Below are positions 44,557 through 53,943 of a DNA stretch of 64,000 nt, piece by piece. The notes beneath the pieces are model-generated. The model had not been told where the DNA came from, made no database searches, and saw only the letters and a program-made list of their open reading frames with translations. Every line of letters begins with the position of its first letter. The first letter of the stretch is position 1. The translations under genes and the position numbers were made by a program. The stretch is from Flexilinea sp. (GTDB lineage Bacteria; Chloroflexota; Anaerolineae; Anaerolineales; Anaerolineaceae), in NCBI GenBank assembly GCA_017432685.1, contig JAFRIR010000125.1, positions 1-64,000 of the forward strand, given 5' to 3'.

Positions 44557-44617
44557 TCTTGGCATTGGAACTTTTTTTGCTATGTATCGTTTAGGAATAC
44601 AAAGATAAGGAGGATTT

Positions 44618-45499
44618 ATGAAGAAATGTCTGATCCCGGTGTTGCTTTTGCTGGCACTGGTTTGTATAACGGGAACTGTATTTGCGCAAACCCCTGAACC
44701 GACACAGACACCTTATATCATCTATGTCGTTGTGACCGCGACCCCGACACCTGAGGAAGAAATGATCCAAAAAGTGACGGAAGCGCCTGTGGCAGAAGAT
44801 GTGACTATCGTGAGACCGACGGCTGTGGAACCAATCGCGCTGATCAATGACGGGGCGGATACGGTGTCCGGTGGCGAAGAAATCACCATTACAAACAGCT
44901 ATGCAAAAACAACAGATGAACTGGTGGAACGTGTTGTGGCTACTGTCATGGCTTCGGCGAATACAATGGCCGGCGGCAGTGGAACCGCACAGGATTACAG
45001 CGGAAACGGTGGCGCCATTGTGCATCTGAATGATGGTTCCACTTGTACGATGAATTTCCAGCTGGTCAGCGAACCGACTTATCCGGCCGGTGCGATCATC
45101 CCGCGCGGTGAAGTTTTCTGGAAGGAATGGAACATTCAGAACATCGGTACCTGTACCTGGGATGCAAGCTGGGAGTTCGTTTTTGACAGCGGCTGGCAGA
45201 TCGGCAATACTCGTTTTCATATGAACCGTACAACTGCACCCGGACAGGTACTGAATGTCCGTCTGGCTATGGTTCCGGATCAGAAACAGGATGGGAATTA
45301 CTATAGTACCTATGCGTTTGAGGCTCCGGATGGGACCCGTTACGGGACGATCACATCCTCTTATACGGTGAAATCCCCCTCTTATTTTGTGAAACCGACA
45401 GAGGTTCCGTGGAATAAAAAGCCCCAGCACGGCCGTCCGGCAGGACCGGAAGATTGGCCATGGGGACCGTGGCCCTGGCCTTATTTTCCCTGGTGGTAG
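44618..45499 (+). CDS. Secreted NBR1-Ig-like domain protein
   Basis: 293 residues. A signal peptide (about 1-23, VFA-QTP) is followed by a Thr/Pro stalk (TPEPTQTP, TATPTPEEE), an unrecognised linker and an NBR1-type Ig-like domain at about 150-255: PRGEVFWKEWNIQNIGTCTW, FDSGWQIG and PGQVLNVRLAMVPD are its landmarks. The last ~35 residues are Trp/Pro-rich (WPWGPWPWPYFPWW). These proteins are common in Anaerolineae and are taken to bind at the cell surface. AAGGAGG precedes the ATG. A terminator follows. Confidence 0.86.
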   Translation: MKKCLIPVLLLLALVCITGTVFAQTPEPTQTPYIIYVVVTATPTPEEEMIQKVTEAPVAEDVTIVRPTAVEPIALINDGADTVSGGEEITITNSYAKTTDELVERVVATVMASANTMAGGSGTAQDYSGNGGAIVHLNDGSTCTMNFQLVSEPTYPAGAIIPRGEVFWKEWNIQNIGTCTWDASWEFVFDSGWQIGNTRFHMNRTTAPGQVLNVRLAMVPDQKQDGNYYSTYAFEAPDGTRYGTITSSYTVKSPSYFVKPTEVPWNKKPQHGRPAGPEDWPWGPWPWPYFPWW

Positions 45500-45516
45500 T
45501 AACAACCATTTGAATC

Positions 45517-45545
45517 AAAAAGCCGCTCATTCGAGCGGTTTTTTG
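45517..45545 (+). terminator. Terminator after the NBR1-Ig gene
   Basis: CCGCTC-ATTC-GAGCGG followed by six T, preceded by an A-run. Confidence 0.85.
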
Positions 45546-45661
45546 AATATAACCTGATAAATCTTCTTTTCAATTCCGCATAAATGTGATATAAATTCAT
45601 ATGACGATGGTTTGCGGGATGCGCAGTTTCCCGCCCGGATTTTCAATAAAGGAGCATCATT

Positions 45662-46489
45662 ATGGCAGGGAAAAAAAGTGACCCTAAAAATTCATTGATC
45701 GATGTCGCGGCAGAATTGATCGGAAACAGCGGTATTGGGCTGGATACGGTTGTTGATTTGGCTGCAAATGCCGTCTCTGGCGCTTCCAAAAAGAGCGGAT
45801 CTTCGAAAAAGAAGCAAAGCAAAACCGACAGCCTGATTTCCAAATTGATCCCGGAAAAGACCGAATATCCACAGTTCAGCGAAAAAACCTATTGGGCAGT
45901 TCGGGAAAAATTCCAGAAGAGTATACCGGAAAAGGTCACTGCTTCCACGCTGACGAACGCGACCGGCTTGAAAACGGATACGATCAAAGCATCAGTCCTG
46001 CCTGCGCTGACTGTGCTTGGCCTGCTGAAAGATGGAAAACCTACTTCAAAGCTCAAAGCCTGGGTCAATGATGCGAAATATGAGGAAACCTGCGCAACGA
46101 TCTGCAGTGCCGTGTATCCCGCTTCCCTGACAAAGCTGCCTTTCAATACCGCGACTCAACAGGATGCCGTTATTTCCTGGTTCAAGAAAAACGCGGGAGT
46201 TTCTGAATCTGCCGCGAAAAAGATGATGGCAGTTTATTTGCTGCTTGCTGCTCCGAAGCTCAAGGCATCTGCCTCCGACAAGAAAGCTGCTGCCACGACG
46301 AAAAAATCGACTTCCACTACGAAAAAATCAGCAACACCGGATGCTGTCGTTGATTCTTTGAAAGTGACAACAAAAGCCGGAAAATCCACGATCACAGTCA
46401 AGATCATCGCTGATGAAGGGATAACGAAGAAAGCGCTTACCGAAAAATTCACATCTGCCGCAGCGGATGCGTTCAGTCAAATGAAATAA
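45662..46489 (+). CDS. DUF5343-like protein with Lys/Ser/Thr-rich linkers
   Basis: 275 residues, basic, no signal peptide. A core at about 70-165 (YWAVREKFQKSIPEKVTAST, LGLLKDGKPTSKLKAW, ATICSAVYP) resembles DUF5343, helical DNA-binding-like modules of unknown role. Two low-complexity segments flank it (SKKSGSSKKKQSK and AAATTKKSTSTTKKSA). The C-terminal piece (SLKVTTKAGKSTITVKIIA) is a small beta unit. AAAGGAG precedes the ATG. Base-rich tails suggest nucleic-acid contact, but this is inference. Confidence 0.7.
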   Translation: MAGKKSDPKNSLIDVAAELIGNSGIGLDTVVDLAANAVSGASKKSGSSKKKQSKTDSLISKLIPEKTEYPQFSEKTYWAVREKFQKSIPEKVTASTLTNATGLKTDTIKASVLPALTVLGLLKDGKPTSKLKAWVNDAKYEETCATICSAVYPASLTKLPFNTATQQDAVISWFKKNAGVSESAAKKMMAVYLLLAAPKLKASASDKKAAATTKKSTSTTKKSATPDAVVDSLKVTTKAGKSTITVKIIADEGITKKALTEKFTSAAADAFSQMK

Positions 46490-46503
46490 AAGCAAATTCG
46501 TAC

Positions 46504-46600
46504 CTGTTCAGGACCAGACCACGCATCACGGAATACAGCCCTGCTGTGCGGGCTTTGCCGCAGCATCAGAGCAGTCTCCGTGTGCTCTGTACTGAATGGA
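46504..46600 (-). repeat. Intergenic palindromic repeat, copy D
   Basis: The complement has AGCACACGGAGACTGCTCTG ... GGCAAAGCCCGCAC ... GGGCTGTATTCCGTGATGCG ... GTCCTGAACAGG, a full-length member. Confidence 0.8.
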
Positions 46601-46628
46601 TACGCAAATTCTATGATGTGGGATACAA

Positions 46629-46657
46629 AAGGCGGAGCAGTTCTCCGTCTTTTTTTA
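46629..46657 (+). terminator. Terminator downstream of repeat D
   Basis: GGCGGAG-CAGTT-CTCCGTC (one G-T pair) followed by seven T. It probably ends the transcript of the DUF5343-like gene. Confidence 0.75.
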
Positions 46658-46762
46658 CGGAACATTCAGAGTCATTTTTTCGTTTATCAATCAGGCATTT
46701 GGCGTTCTGCTTTGATTATCAGGTAGAATTAGAATGTGTTTAACGACGAAAAGAGGCAGAGC

Positions 46763-49045
46763 ATGAAGAAACAGTTGATTGTTTTTTTGATTATTCTCGC
46801 ACTTGTGTTTACTTGCGCTTTTGATGAGACGCTCAATACAGAAGAACAACCTCCATCCGGGGACGGTTACGTTGAGGTTCTATCGGAGCAAGGTATTGCC
46901 CCGCAGCTGCCTCCGGAAAATCAGGCTGATCCTGACACGGACGGTAACGATCAGTTTCAGCAGCAGGATATTTTTGAACAGCCTTCCGAGGACGATCAGT
47001 CAGACCAGTCTTCTCAGGAACAACCTGATGGTTCCGGACAAACGGTTGAACAGCCGGAACCGGTTTCGGATCCTCCCGCTCCTTCTTATGAGGGGATCGA
47101 AAGCGGCCAATTGGAGATCCTGCAATCACTATATAATGAAATGACCGTGACAGGCCGAACGTATTCCGGATGGTTTACTGATTACACACCATGTAATTGG
47201 CGGGAAATCACCTGCGAAGACGGGCAGGTCACAGGCCTGAAATTTGAAGGTGTCGGTTATTTCACCGTTTTCCCGTCATCCGTTCTTTCTCTGCATGATC
47301 TGAAGTCACTTGCTTTTATCGATACACTGATGAGAGGTCCGCTGCCGGATTCCCTTTTCGCTGATCTTCCGGAATTGGAAAAGCTCGAATTGCGCGGAAA
47401 CTACCTGACCGGTGAGATACCCTCCCTTCCGGACTCATATTCTCCGTTGAAGGAGCTCGTCATCAGCGATAACCGTGATGATGAAGATAACGGCAGAAAA
47501 GCACAGCTCCTTTTGCAGCCGGAATATGCGGATGTTGCTTACTTCCAGTTGAGTGAGTATGATTATCCGGATATTGATCTTGAACCGGGGCTGGATGGCA
47601 ATATCCCTGAAAATTGGTCAGCGCTGAGCTCGCTTTACAAAATTGATCTTTCCGGAAATCAACTGACGGGCAGCGTTCCGGATTCTTTTGCAAATCTCTA
47701 TTCACTGACGGCTTTGGATCTGAGCAATAATGGCGATACTTTCAGGATATCAGATTGGTTATATGATTCTTTATCCAATGCGGCTCAAAACTATCCGTCA
47801 ATTATTCTGGATGGTATTCAGAAACCGGTTGTTGAAGAGGTTCCGGTGGCTGATCCGGAACAGCAGGCAATTGAAGTTTCTGGCGTTGAAGAGCCAGGTC
47901 AGGAAAATAATTCTGAAGATACAATACAACCTGATTTTCAATTGATGACCTTGGAAAATCAGAATCCGGGTGTCACAGATCCTGTTTCACAGGAAGGATC
48001 AGGAACTGAAAGTGATTTTCAGGTACAGACATATCCTGATATGGTCCCGACCGAGACGCCCTACATCCCGCCGACAGAGATCCCGTATGTGGCTCCGACG
48101 GAAGTACCTAACATCCTGCCGACAGAGATCCCGTATGTGGCTCCGACGGAAGTACCTAACATCCCGCCGACAGAGGTGCCGTATGTGGCTCCGACGGAAG
48201 TACCCTATATCCCGCCGACAGAGATCCCATATGTGGCGCCGACAGAAGTGCCCTACATCCCGCCGACAGAGGTGCCGTATGTGGCGCCGACAGAAGTTCC
48301 TTACATCCCGCCGACAGAGGTGCCGTATATTGCACCGACGCAGGTGCCGCCGACAGCACAAACGGTTATTATCGTGGTTACAGCCACACCGGTTCCGCAA
48401 TGGTATACGGCAACACCGCAGAGCTATTATCCAACTCAGCAGCCCTACATTTATCCGACTGCTACGCCCTATTATCCGCTCTATTACAGCTATCCGACGG
48501 CAACCCCATACACTTATTACAATCCAAACTGGGTATATCCAACGGCAACATCTGCGTATAGTTATAACTATGTGCCACAGTATCAGTCTTCGACACAGGT
48601 TCCGACGATTTTGCCTACACAGGATCAGGCTGCATTACTTGGTTTCACCTACAAGTTGGAAGCGATGACGGAAAACAACATCCCGATGACCTGGCGCTAT
48701 ACCGGCATGCAGGAATATTCCATCGTTTACCTGGATGCCTCGGGCAATCTGTATCCGGCATTTGCTATGGAGTGGAAACCAGCCTCTGAGGTTTGTAACG
48801 CTTCTGTCTGCAACGGATCGGTGAGTGTGCCCGATGAGCTGCTGCAGCAGGGCAGGTTTTCCCTGCAGCTTCGCGTTCGGGATGCAGCGGGAAAGATCTA
48901 CCAGTCGGATCCGGTTGAAATGGAAGTCTCTCTGCCTCCTCAGCCAACACCGACACCTGCCCCGGAACAGCCAAAATCTCTGCTCGGTGGGTTCTTTGCA
49001 TGGCTTTTCGGTCCGATCATCCGTCTCTTCGGCGGAGGTAAGTAA
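46763..49045 (+). CDS. Secreted LRR surface protein with plant-type LRR cap and Pro-rich octapeptide stalk
   Basis: 760 residues. Signal peptide (MKKQLIVFLIILALVF), then a Gln/Asp/Glu-rich segment. A leucine-rich-repeat domain follows at about 115-350, opening with a cap like plant LRRNT_2 (LEILQSLYNEMTV, WFTDYTPCNWREITCEDGQV) and repeats such as LTGEIPSLPD and LTGSVPDSFANL. A stalk at 48047-48358 has thirteen 8-residue units (PTEVPYIP, PTEIPYVA and variants), followed by a Tyr/Thr/Pro-rich stretch (YPTATPYY). A beta-sandwich-like domain and a short hydrophobic C-terminus (GGFFAWLFGPIIRLFGGGK) complete it. AAGAGG before ATG 46763 fixes the start. Likely a surface adhesin or ligand-binding protein. 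Confidence 0.83.
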   Translation: MKKQLIVFLIILALVFTCAFDETLNTEEQPPSGDGYVEVLSEQGIAPQLPPENQADPDTDGNDQFQQQDIFEQPSEDDQSDQSSQEQPDGSGQTVEQPEPVSDPPAPSYEGIESGQLEILQSLYNEMTVTGRTYSGWFTDYTPCNWREITCEDGQVTGLKFEGVGYFTVFPSSVLSLHDLKSLAFIDTLMRGPLPDSLFADLPELEKLELRGNYLTGEIPSLPDSYSPLKELVISDNRDDEDNGRKAQLLLQPEYADVAYFQLSEYDYPDIDLEPGLDGNIPENWSALSSLYKIDLSGNQLTGSVPDSFANLYSLTALDLSNNGDTFRISDWLYDSLSNAAQNYPSIILDGIQKPVVEEVPVADPEQQAIEVSGVEEPGQENNSEDTIQPDFQLMTLENQNPGVTDPVSQEGSGTESDFQVQTYPDMVPTETPYIPPTEIPYVAPTEVPNILPTEIPYVAPTEVPNIPPTEVPYVAPTEVPYIPPTEIPYVAPTEVPYIPPTEVPYVAPTEVPYIPPTEVPYIAPTQVPPTAQTVIIVVTATPVPQWYTATPQSYYPTQQPYIYPTATPYYPLYYSYPTATPYTYYNPNWVYPTATSAYSYNYVPQYQSSTQVPTILPTQDQAALLGFTYKLEAMTENNIPMTWRYTGMQEYSIVYLDASGNLYPAFAMEWKPASEVCNASVCNGSVSVPDELLQQGRFSLQLRVRDAAGKIYQSDPVEMEVSLPPQPTPTPAPEQPKSLLGGFFAWLFGPIIRLFGGGK
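48047..48358 (+). repeat. 24-bp coding tandem repeat, 13 units
   Basis: Thirteen 24-bp units encode PTExPYxx octapeptides, many alternating as 48-bp pairs with near-identical DNA. It is a likely site of length variation. Confidence 0.85.
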
Positions 49046-49051
49046 TAAAGT

Positions 49052-49114
49052 ATGAATCAGAAATCTGAAGTCTGGCCGGGTTGGACCGAAACCTGAAACC
49101 TGAAACCTGATATA
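49052..49114. repeat. Heptanucleotide array (TGAAACC)
   Basis: Nine 7-mers in one phase: ATGAATC, AGAAATC, TGAAGTC, TGGCCGG, GTTGGAC, CGAAACC, TGAAACC x2, TGATATA. It fills the space between two genes and reaches the next start codon. Confidence 0.7.
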
Positions 49115-49926
49115 TGTTTGTCTATCTTTCGAAGCTGCTGCCGAATCTGATCTATCCCGCGGGTTTGATAACGCTCCTGCTGTTGGGAGGGCTGATTTTT
49201 TGCCGTTCGTCCAGGGCAAAGAACCGGGTGATGCTGCTGATTCTTCTGTTCGTCCTGATTTGCGGGAACAAGCTCCCCGGGTCTTACCTGATCCGTCGAC
49301 TGGAGCAGGCATATGAACCTTACAATGGGACGGAAACCGCCGATGCGATTGTGATCCTCGGGGGCGGTACAGTTACCCGCTCCGATCCTCGCAGGATCGT
49401 AGAGGTGAACGGGGCCGGGGACCGGGTGATCTATGCCGTACAGCTTTATCGTGACGGTGCAGCACAGAAGATTCTTGCCGGCGGCAGTTATATCAGCTGG
49501 CTTTCAGCGGAAGTCCGGACGGAAGAAGGGGTATCTTCACCTGCCTCAGAGATGGCTGAATTGCTGGCAATGTTCGATGTCCCTGAAGCGGACATCCTGA
49601 TTCAGGACCGATCTTTGAACACAGCCGAAGAGGCGGAAGAGGATGCGAAAATTCTCAAAGATCTCGGACTGAAGAAGATTATTCTGGTCTCTTCGGCAAC
49701 GCATATGCGCCGGGCTGTTCCCTTGTTTGAAAAACAGGGACTTGAAGTGATTCCCGCCCCGACCGATTACAGCTTTTCTGACAAAGAATGGGAAGACCTA
49801 TTGCATGTTGAATGGGAAAATTTATATACCTATATCATTCCCACAATCGGGAACATGCAGTCCCTGCAAAACGCACTGAAAGAGTACCTCGGTTATTTCG
49901 TTTATCATCTCCGCGGATGGATCTGA
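49114..49926 (+). CDS. YdcF/ElyC-like membrane protein (DUF218)
   Basis: 270 residues. Two N-terminal hydrophobic segments, then a DUF218 domain: ADAIVILGGGTV, AVQLYRDGAAQKILAGG, IQDRSLNTAEEAEEDAKIL, LVSSATHMRRAVPLFEKQG. ElyC-type members affect peptidoglycan lipid-carrier metabolism in E. coli; other DUF218 proteins have no known role. No ribosome site is visible because the upstream sequence is a heptamer array. It is monocistronic, followed by repeat copy E. Confidence 0.83.
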   Translation: MFVYLSKLLPNLIYPAGLITLLLLGGLIFCRSSRAKNRVMLLILLFVLICGNKLPGSYLIRRLEQAYEPYNGTETADAIVILGGGTVTRSDPRRIVEVNGAGDRVIYAVQLYRDGAAQKILAGGSYISWLSAEVRTEEGVSSPASEMAELLAMFDVPEADILIQDRSLNTAEEAEEDAKILKDLGLKKIILVSSATHMRRAVPLFEKQGLEVIPAPTDYSFSDKEWEDLLHVEWENLYTYIIPTIGNMQSLQNALKEYLGYFVYHLRGWI

Positions 49927-49956
49927 TAACATTGAAAAGTTTTGATTGATAGTTCC

Positions 49957-50050
49957 TATTCAGAACGAAGCACAAGGAGACTGTTCTGCTGATGACGCGA
50001 AGCCGACACAGCAGGGCAGTATTCTGTGATGCGTTATCCGGTTCCGAACA
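49957..50050 (+). repeat. Intergenic palindromic repeat, copy E
   Basis: Core AGCACAAGGAGACTG ... GCGAAGCCGACACAGCAGGG ... GTATTCTGTGATGCG ... GGTTCCGAACA, with the left end TTCAGAACGA as in copy A. Confidence 0.8.
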
Positions 50051-50105
50051 GGCACGACTGATAAACGAAATCCTTTATCCATTTCTGAATCTTTCATCCC
50101 TCTGT

Positions 50106-50111
50106 TATAAT
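50106..50111 (+). promoter_or_regulatory. -10 element with probable leaderless start
   Basis: TATAAT ends 7 bp before the ATG at 50119 and no ribosome site is present, so the transcript probably starts at or next to the A of the ATG. No strong -35 element is seen. Confidence 0.4.
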
Positions 50112-50118
50112 TGTCTTT

Positions 50119-52647
50119 ATGACGAAGTCGTGGGAGCATAAAAAAGGATCTGATTGGCTGATCCGGGGATGGTTTATCTTTACGGCATTGATTGCCGGTG
50201 TATGCCTATACCGGCTGGCTGTTATCGGTGAAAACTCACTGCACAGCGTTTTTCTCGGTTATTCCGCCTCCCGGCTGCTGATGATGGCAACTGCACTGTT
50301 GTGCTGCCTGATTGGAATTTATGGATCCATCGACCCCGACGGAAAAGCCTCTCGTATTGTCTCTGACCTTTCCCGGAAGCCTTTATATAAATACATCCTG
50401 ATCGTTTTGGCGCTCGCCTTTTCTCTTGGCTGGATCGTCGGCGGTTTCATGTCAGATGAAAGTTTTCATCCGTTTTTCCAGCGGATCGAACCGCTGCTGA
50501 TCCTGGGCACTGTCGTCAGCGGCAGCGGAGCATTGCTTCTTCAATATCTGAGCGTAAAAAGCAATGCTGTGGGCACGGAACAGCTCTCTGTCCGCAAAAC
50601 GGCTCTGCTTTATTTCCTGATCGGGTGTGCTCTCTATTTGTTTATCCGCCTGACCGGTGTGGGAATCGTTCCGGATGAGATGGATTGGCAGCCGACCGGG
50701 ATGGCTATCCAATATTGGGAGATATACCTTTCCGCCTGGATCGCGCTGGCAGCTTCTCTTCTGCTGCGTCTGCTGCATACGACAAAGCATCAACGGCTAA
50801 TGACCTGCCTTCTCTTCTTTGTCATCTGGGCTGCCGCTGCCGTCCTATGGGTCTCTATCCCTACGATGGAAGTGCTGAACCATAGTTATTTCATGGAAAT
50901 CACTGCACCGAACTATCTGCCCTATCCGGCATCGGACTGTGCCAATTTCGGACTTTGGGCGGAAAGTGTGCTTGCCGGACTCGGGTTCAAGACCGTTATC
51001 GCCTACCGTCAGTTTCTGATCATCGTCATCGCCTTTTTTGAGGCGGTCACGAATCGGGATTTGTTGAAGACTATCGACTGTCTGACGGTTACCCTGGCGC
51101 TGATCCCTGCCTGTATGTACCTGCTTGGGCGCCGGCTTCATTCCCATGGCGCCGGTATCCTGGCGGCCGGTCTGGCTGCACTGCGGGAATATAACACCAT
51201 TCTGCTCGCGCCTCATTACATGGTTTCAAGCTCGAAGATGTGGCTTTCGGATTTGCCGGCCATGCTTGGCTTGCTCGCGACAGTCTGTGCCGCAGTGGAC
51301 TGGTTCCAGAAACCGCGTTCTGTCTGGCGTATGCTGCTCACCGGCTGCCTGATGGGGCTGTGTGTCACGGTTCGTTCTCAATTCATCGCGCTTATCCCCT
51401 TCATCCCGTTCTTTTTCCTGCTGCGGAAAGGCCTGCCGTTTCGGGCTCGTCTGTTCCCCGCTGTCGGGTTTATGCTTGCCGCCTTGATGGTCATTGCGCC
51501 CTGGTTCATCCGCTCGAAGATCCTCACCGGTGATTTTATTCTGGATGAACCGGGGGTGCACAGCACAGAGCTGGCCCGCCGCTGGTCCGATGACGTGAAC
51601 AATGTTGTTTCCCGGAATCCCGGCGAAAGCGACGCGGAATATGCCGCCCGCAACAAGCAGCATATGATCGACTTTTTTTTCGAGAAACCCCTCTACGTCA
51701 TTCAGTTTACCGCTTCCCATTTCTTCGCCAATGAGATTTATGGCCTCACTGCCTTGCCTTTTGGAACGGATCCCGGACTGACCGTTCATGATGTCACAAA
51801 CACTGATTTCCATGATGTGGAAGGTCGTCTGCTTTCCGGAAAGAACGTCCCGGTAGTGCTTGCTTTTCTGGCGGTGATTGCCCTGGGTATGGGCGCTGCC
51901 TGGAAACGTGCGGGCTGGGCGGGGCTGCTGCCGATGCTCATGTGCTCTCTTTATCTTGGTATCACCAGTGCGGCCCGTTACTCCGGCTGGCGCTTTGCCC
52001 TGCCCGGGGATTGGTTCTTCTATTTTTACTTTGCCATGGGGCTTGGTGAAGCCGCCTGGCAGCTTGCTGCCGCTTTGAGCGCCAAACGAAGTGAGTTTTT
52101 GTCTGTTCCGAAGCTTGACACCGGGGCTCAGCCGCTTTATCCTGCTGCCATTGCCGGGATCCTTGCCCTGTTTCTTGTTCTCGGGACGGCTCCGGCTCTC
52201 TGCGGCAAAATCATCCCGCAGCAGGTCTTTCTGCAAGATACGGAACAGAATACCCGGGACCTTGAGATCGTAACAGCCGCTCTTCCTTCAGAAAAACAAA
52301 CATTGGATGCACTTCTCTCTGAACCGGGCGTTGAAGTGCTGAACGGGAGACTTATTTATCCTCGTTATTTTGAGAAAAATGAAGGCCTTTCCAGTGGACA
52401 TCCCTGGATCGCTTACCGCATCCGGGAATTCACCCGTCTCGGGTTTGTATTGTTGAATGAGGAAAATCATGACGTCATTTTGCCGCTGCAGACAGAACCG
52501 TCTTTCATCCCCAATGCCGCGGAGGTTTATGTCATCGGCCGGGATGTGGAGGATTATTTCCGGGCAGATGCCGTAATTATTCCGAACACCGCGTCAGATG
52601 CTGCACCGCGTATTCTGACATTTGAAAATCAGGAGGTACACCCATGA
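50119..52647 (+). CDS. Large membrane glycosyltransferase-like protein (GT-C/PMT-like)
   Basis: 842 residues with about 14-16 hydrophobic segments and a hydrophilic C-terminal part of ~150 residues. VPDEMDWQPTGM near residue 190 has an acidic pair after a membrane segment, as in PMT/ArnT-type enzymes, and a long outer loop spans about 470-560. It overlaps galK by four bases (ATGA). Expected to move sugars from a lipid carrier at the outer face, but the substrate is unknown. Confidence 0.65.
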   Translation: MTKSWEHKKGSDWLIRGWFIFTALIAGVCLYRLAVIGENSLHSVFLGYSASRLLMMATALLCCLIGIYGSIDPDGKASRIVSDLSRKPLYKYILIVLALAFSLGWIVGGFMSDESFHPFFQRIEPLLILGTVVSGSGALLLQYLSVKSNAVGTEQLSVRKTALLYFLIGCALYLFIRLTGVGIVPDEMDWQPTGMAIQYWEIYLSAWIALAASLLLRLLHTTKHQRLMTCLLFFVIWAAAAVLWVSIPTMEVLNHSYFMEITAPNYLPYPASDCANFGLWAESVLAGLGFKTVIAYRQFLIIVIAFFEAVTNRDLLKTIDCLTVTLALIPACMYLLGRRLHSHGAGILAAGLAALREYNTILLAPHYMVSSSKMWLSDLPAMLGLLATVCAAVDWFQKPRSVWRMLLTGCLMGLCVTVRSQFIALIPFIPFFFLLRKGLPFRARLFPAVGFMLAALMVIAPWFIRSKILTGDFILDEPGVHSTELARRWSDDVNNVVSRNPGESDAEYAARNKQHMIDFFFEKPLYVIQFTASHFFANEIYGLTALPFGTDPGLTVHDVTNTDFHDVEGRLLSGKNVPVVLAFLAVIALGMGAAWKRAGWAGLLPMLMCSLYLGITSAARYSGWRFALPGDWFFYFYFAMGLGEAAWQLAAALSAKRSEFLSVPKLDTGAQPLYPAAIAGILALFLVLGTAPALCGKIIPQQVFLQDTEQNTRDLEIVTAALPSEKQTLDALLSEPGVEVLNGRLIYPRYFEKNEGLSSGHPWIAYRIREFTRLGFVLLNEENHDVILPLQTEPSFIPNAAEVYVIGRDVEDYFRADAVIIPNTASDAAPRILTFENQEVHP

Positions 52648-53927
52648 ATATTGCCAGTGCTGTTGAAGCCATTCGTCAGGGTACATATGACGAAACGTTA
52701 TTAAAACTTTATCCGCGCTATACCTCGGATCCGGAAAAGTACAAAAGCCGCATAGAAGGACTGCTGAAGGCTTATACAGAGCATTTCACGGACCCGGAAG
52801 ACATTCATCTTTTCAGTGCTCCCGGACGCATTGAGGTCGGTGGGAATCACACGGACCATCAACATGGCAATGTTTTGGCTGCTGCCATTGACCGCGACAT
52901 GATCGCTGCGGCAGCGCTGAACGGAACGGAGAAGATCCGTGTTTTTTCCATCGGTTTCGGCGGTCTGGAGATCGATCTGAACGATCTGGAACCGCATGAG
53001 GATGAAAAGGAAACGACAGCTTCCCTTGTCCGTGGCGTCACTGCGGAGATCAAAAAAGCCGGGTTCCCGTTGAAGGGTTTCGATGTCTGCATTGCGTCCG
53101 ATGTCCCCGGCGGTTCCGGCATCTCTTCCTCAGCTGCCTTTGAGGTGCTCTATGGTGAGGTGCTCAACGGTTTGTTCTGTGAAGGAAAGCATTCCCCGGT
53201 GACATTGGCGAAGATCGGCCAGTATGCCGAACAGCATTACTTCGGCAAGCCCAGCGGACTGATGGACCAGACGGCTTCGGCGGTCGGCGGTTTTGTGGCT
53301 ATCGATTTCAAGGATACCGCCAACCCGGTCATTCGTCCGATCTCTACCGAAGAGCTTGGCAGACAATATGTGATATTTGTTATCGATACAGGTTCTGCCC
53401 ATGCTGATCTCTCCAACGTTTATGCCGGCATCCCGATCGAAATGCGCAAGGTGGCAGCTTATTTTGGAAAAGAAGTTTTGCGTGAGGTGGATGAAAACAC
53501 TTTCTGGGCTGAAATCGGCAAAGTTCGCAAACAGACGGGTGACCGGGCAGTGCTGCGCGCGATCCATTTCTTCGAAGAAAATCAGCGTGCCATCGATGAA
53601 GCTTCGGCGCTGGAACAGGGGAAGATCGATGAGTTCCTGCGCATTGCGAAGGAATCCGGCTTCTCCTCCTTTATCCACCTGCAGAACGTGATCATCAGCG
53701 GGCAAAAGGAACATCAGGATGTGGCCTTTGCCCTGGCAGTTGCGGAAAAAGCGTTGAAAGGCAGAGGCGCTTTCCGGGTTCATGGCGGCGGTTTTGCCGG
53801 TACGATCCTGGCAATCGTTCCGGTGGAAAACAGCGATAGCTTCAAACAGGAAGTCGAGGCTCAGCTATTCCCCGGCGCCTGCACGCTCATGTCCATCCGT
53901 CCTGTTGGCTGCGCCCAGGTGTTTTAG
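52644..53927 (+). CDS. galK: Galactokinase (GHMP family)
   Basis: 427 residues. The N-terminal galactose-binding signature GRIEVGGNHTDHQHG (usually GRVNLIGEHTDY), the ATP loop SDVPGGSGISSSAAFEV and the C-terminal FRVHGGGFAGTILAIVP are present. AGGAGG lies nine bases upstream, inside the preceding gene. GGNHTDHQHG is the variant of a galactokinase subgroup found in anaerobes; a related sugar kinase is possible. Phosphorylated galactose would feed UDP-galactose synthesis for the neighbouring glycosyltransferase. Confidence 0.87.
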   Translation: MNIASAVEAIRQGTYDETLLKLYPRYTSDPEKYKSRIEGLLKAYTEHFTDPEDIHLFSAPGRIEVGGNHTDHQHGNVLAAAIDRDMIAAAALNGTEKIRVFSIGFGGLEIDLNDLEPHEDEKETTASLVRGVTAEIKKAGFPLKGFDVCIASDVPGGSGISSSAAFEVLYGEVLNGLFCEGKHSPVTLAKIGQYAEQHYFGKPSGLMDQTASAVGGFVAIDFKDTANPVIRPISTEELGRQYVIFVIDTGSAHADLSNVYAGIPIEMRKVAAYFGKEVLREVDENTFWAEIGKVRKQTGDRAVLRAIHFFEENQRAIDEASALEQGKIDEFLRIAKESGFSSFIHLQNVIISGQKEHQDVAFALAVAEKALKGRGAFRVHGGGFAGTILAIVPVENSDSFKQEVEAQLFPGACTLMSIRPVGCAQVF

Positions 53928-53943
53928 GCAAAAGTTGTACCAT

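Noticed and set aside
48047-48358. Possible CRISPR or non-coding repeat
   Set aside because: 24-bp units are in frame and encode a Pro-rich stalk within a long reading frame.
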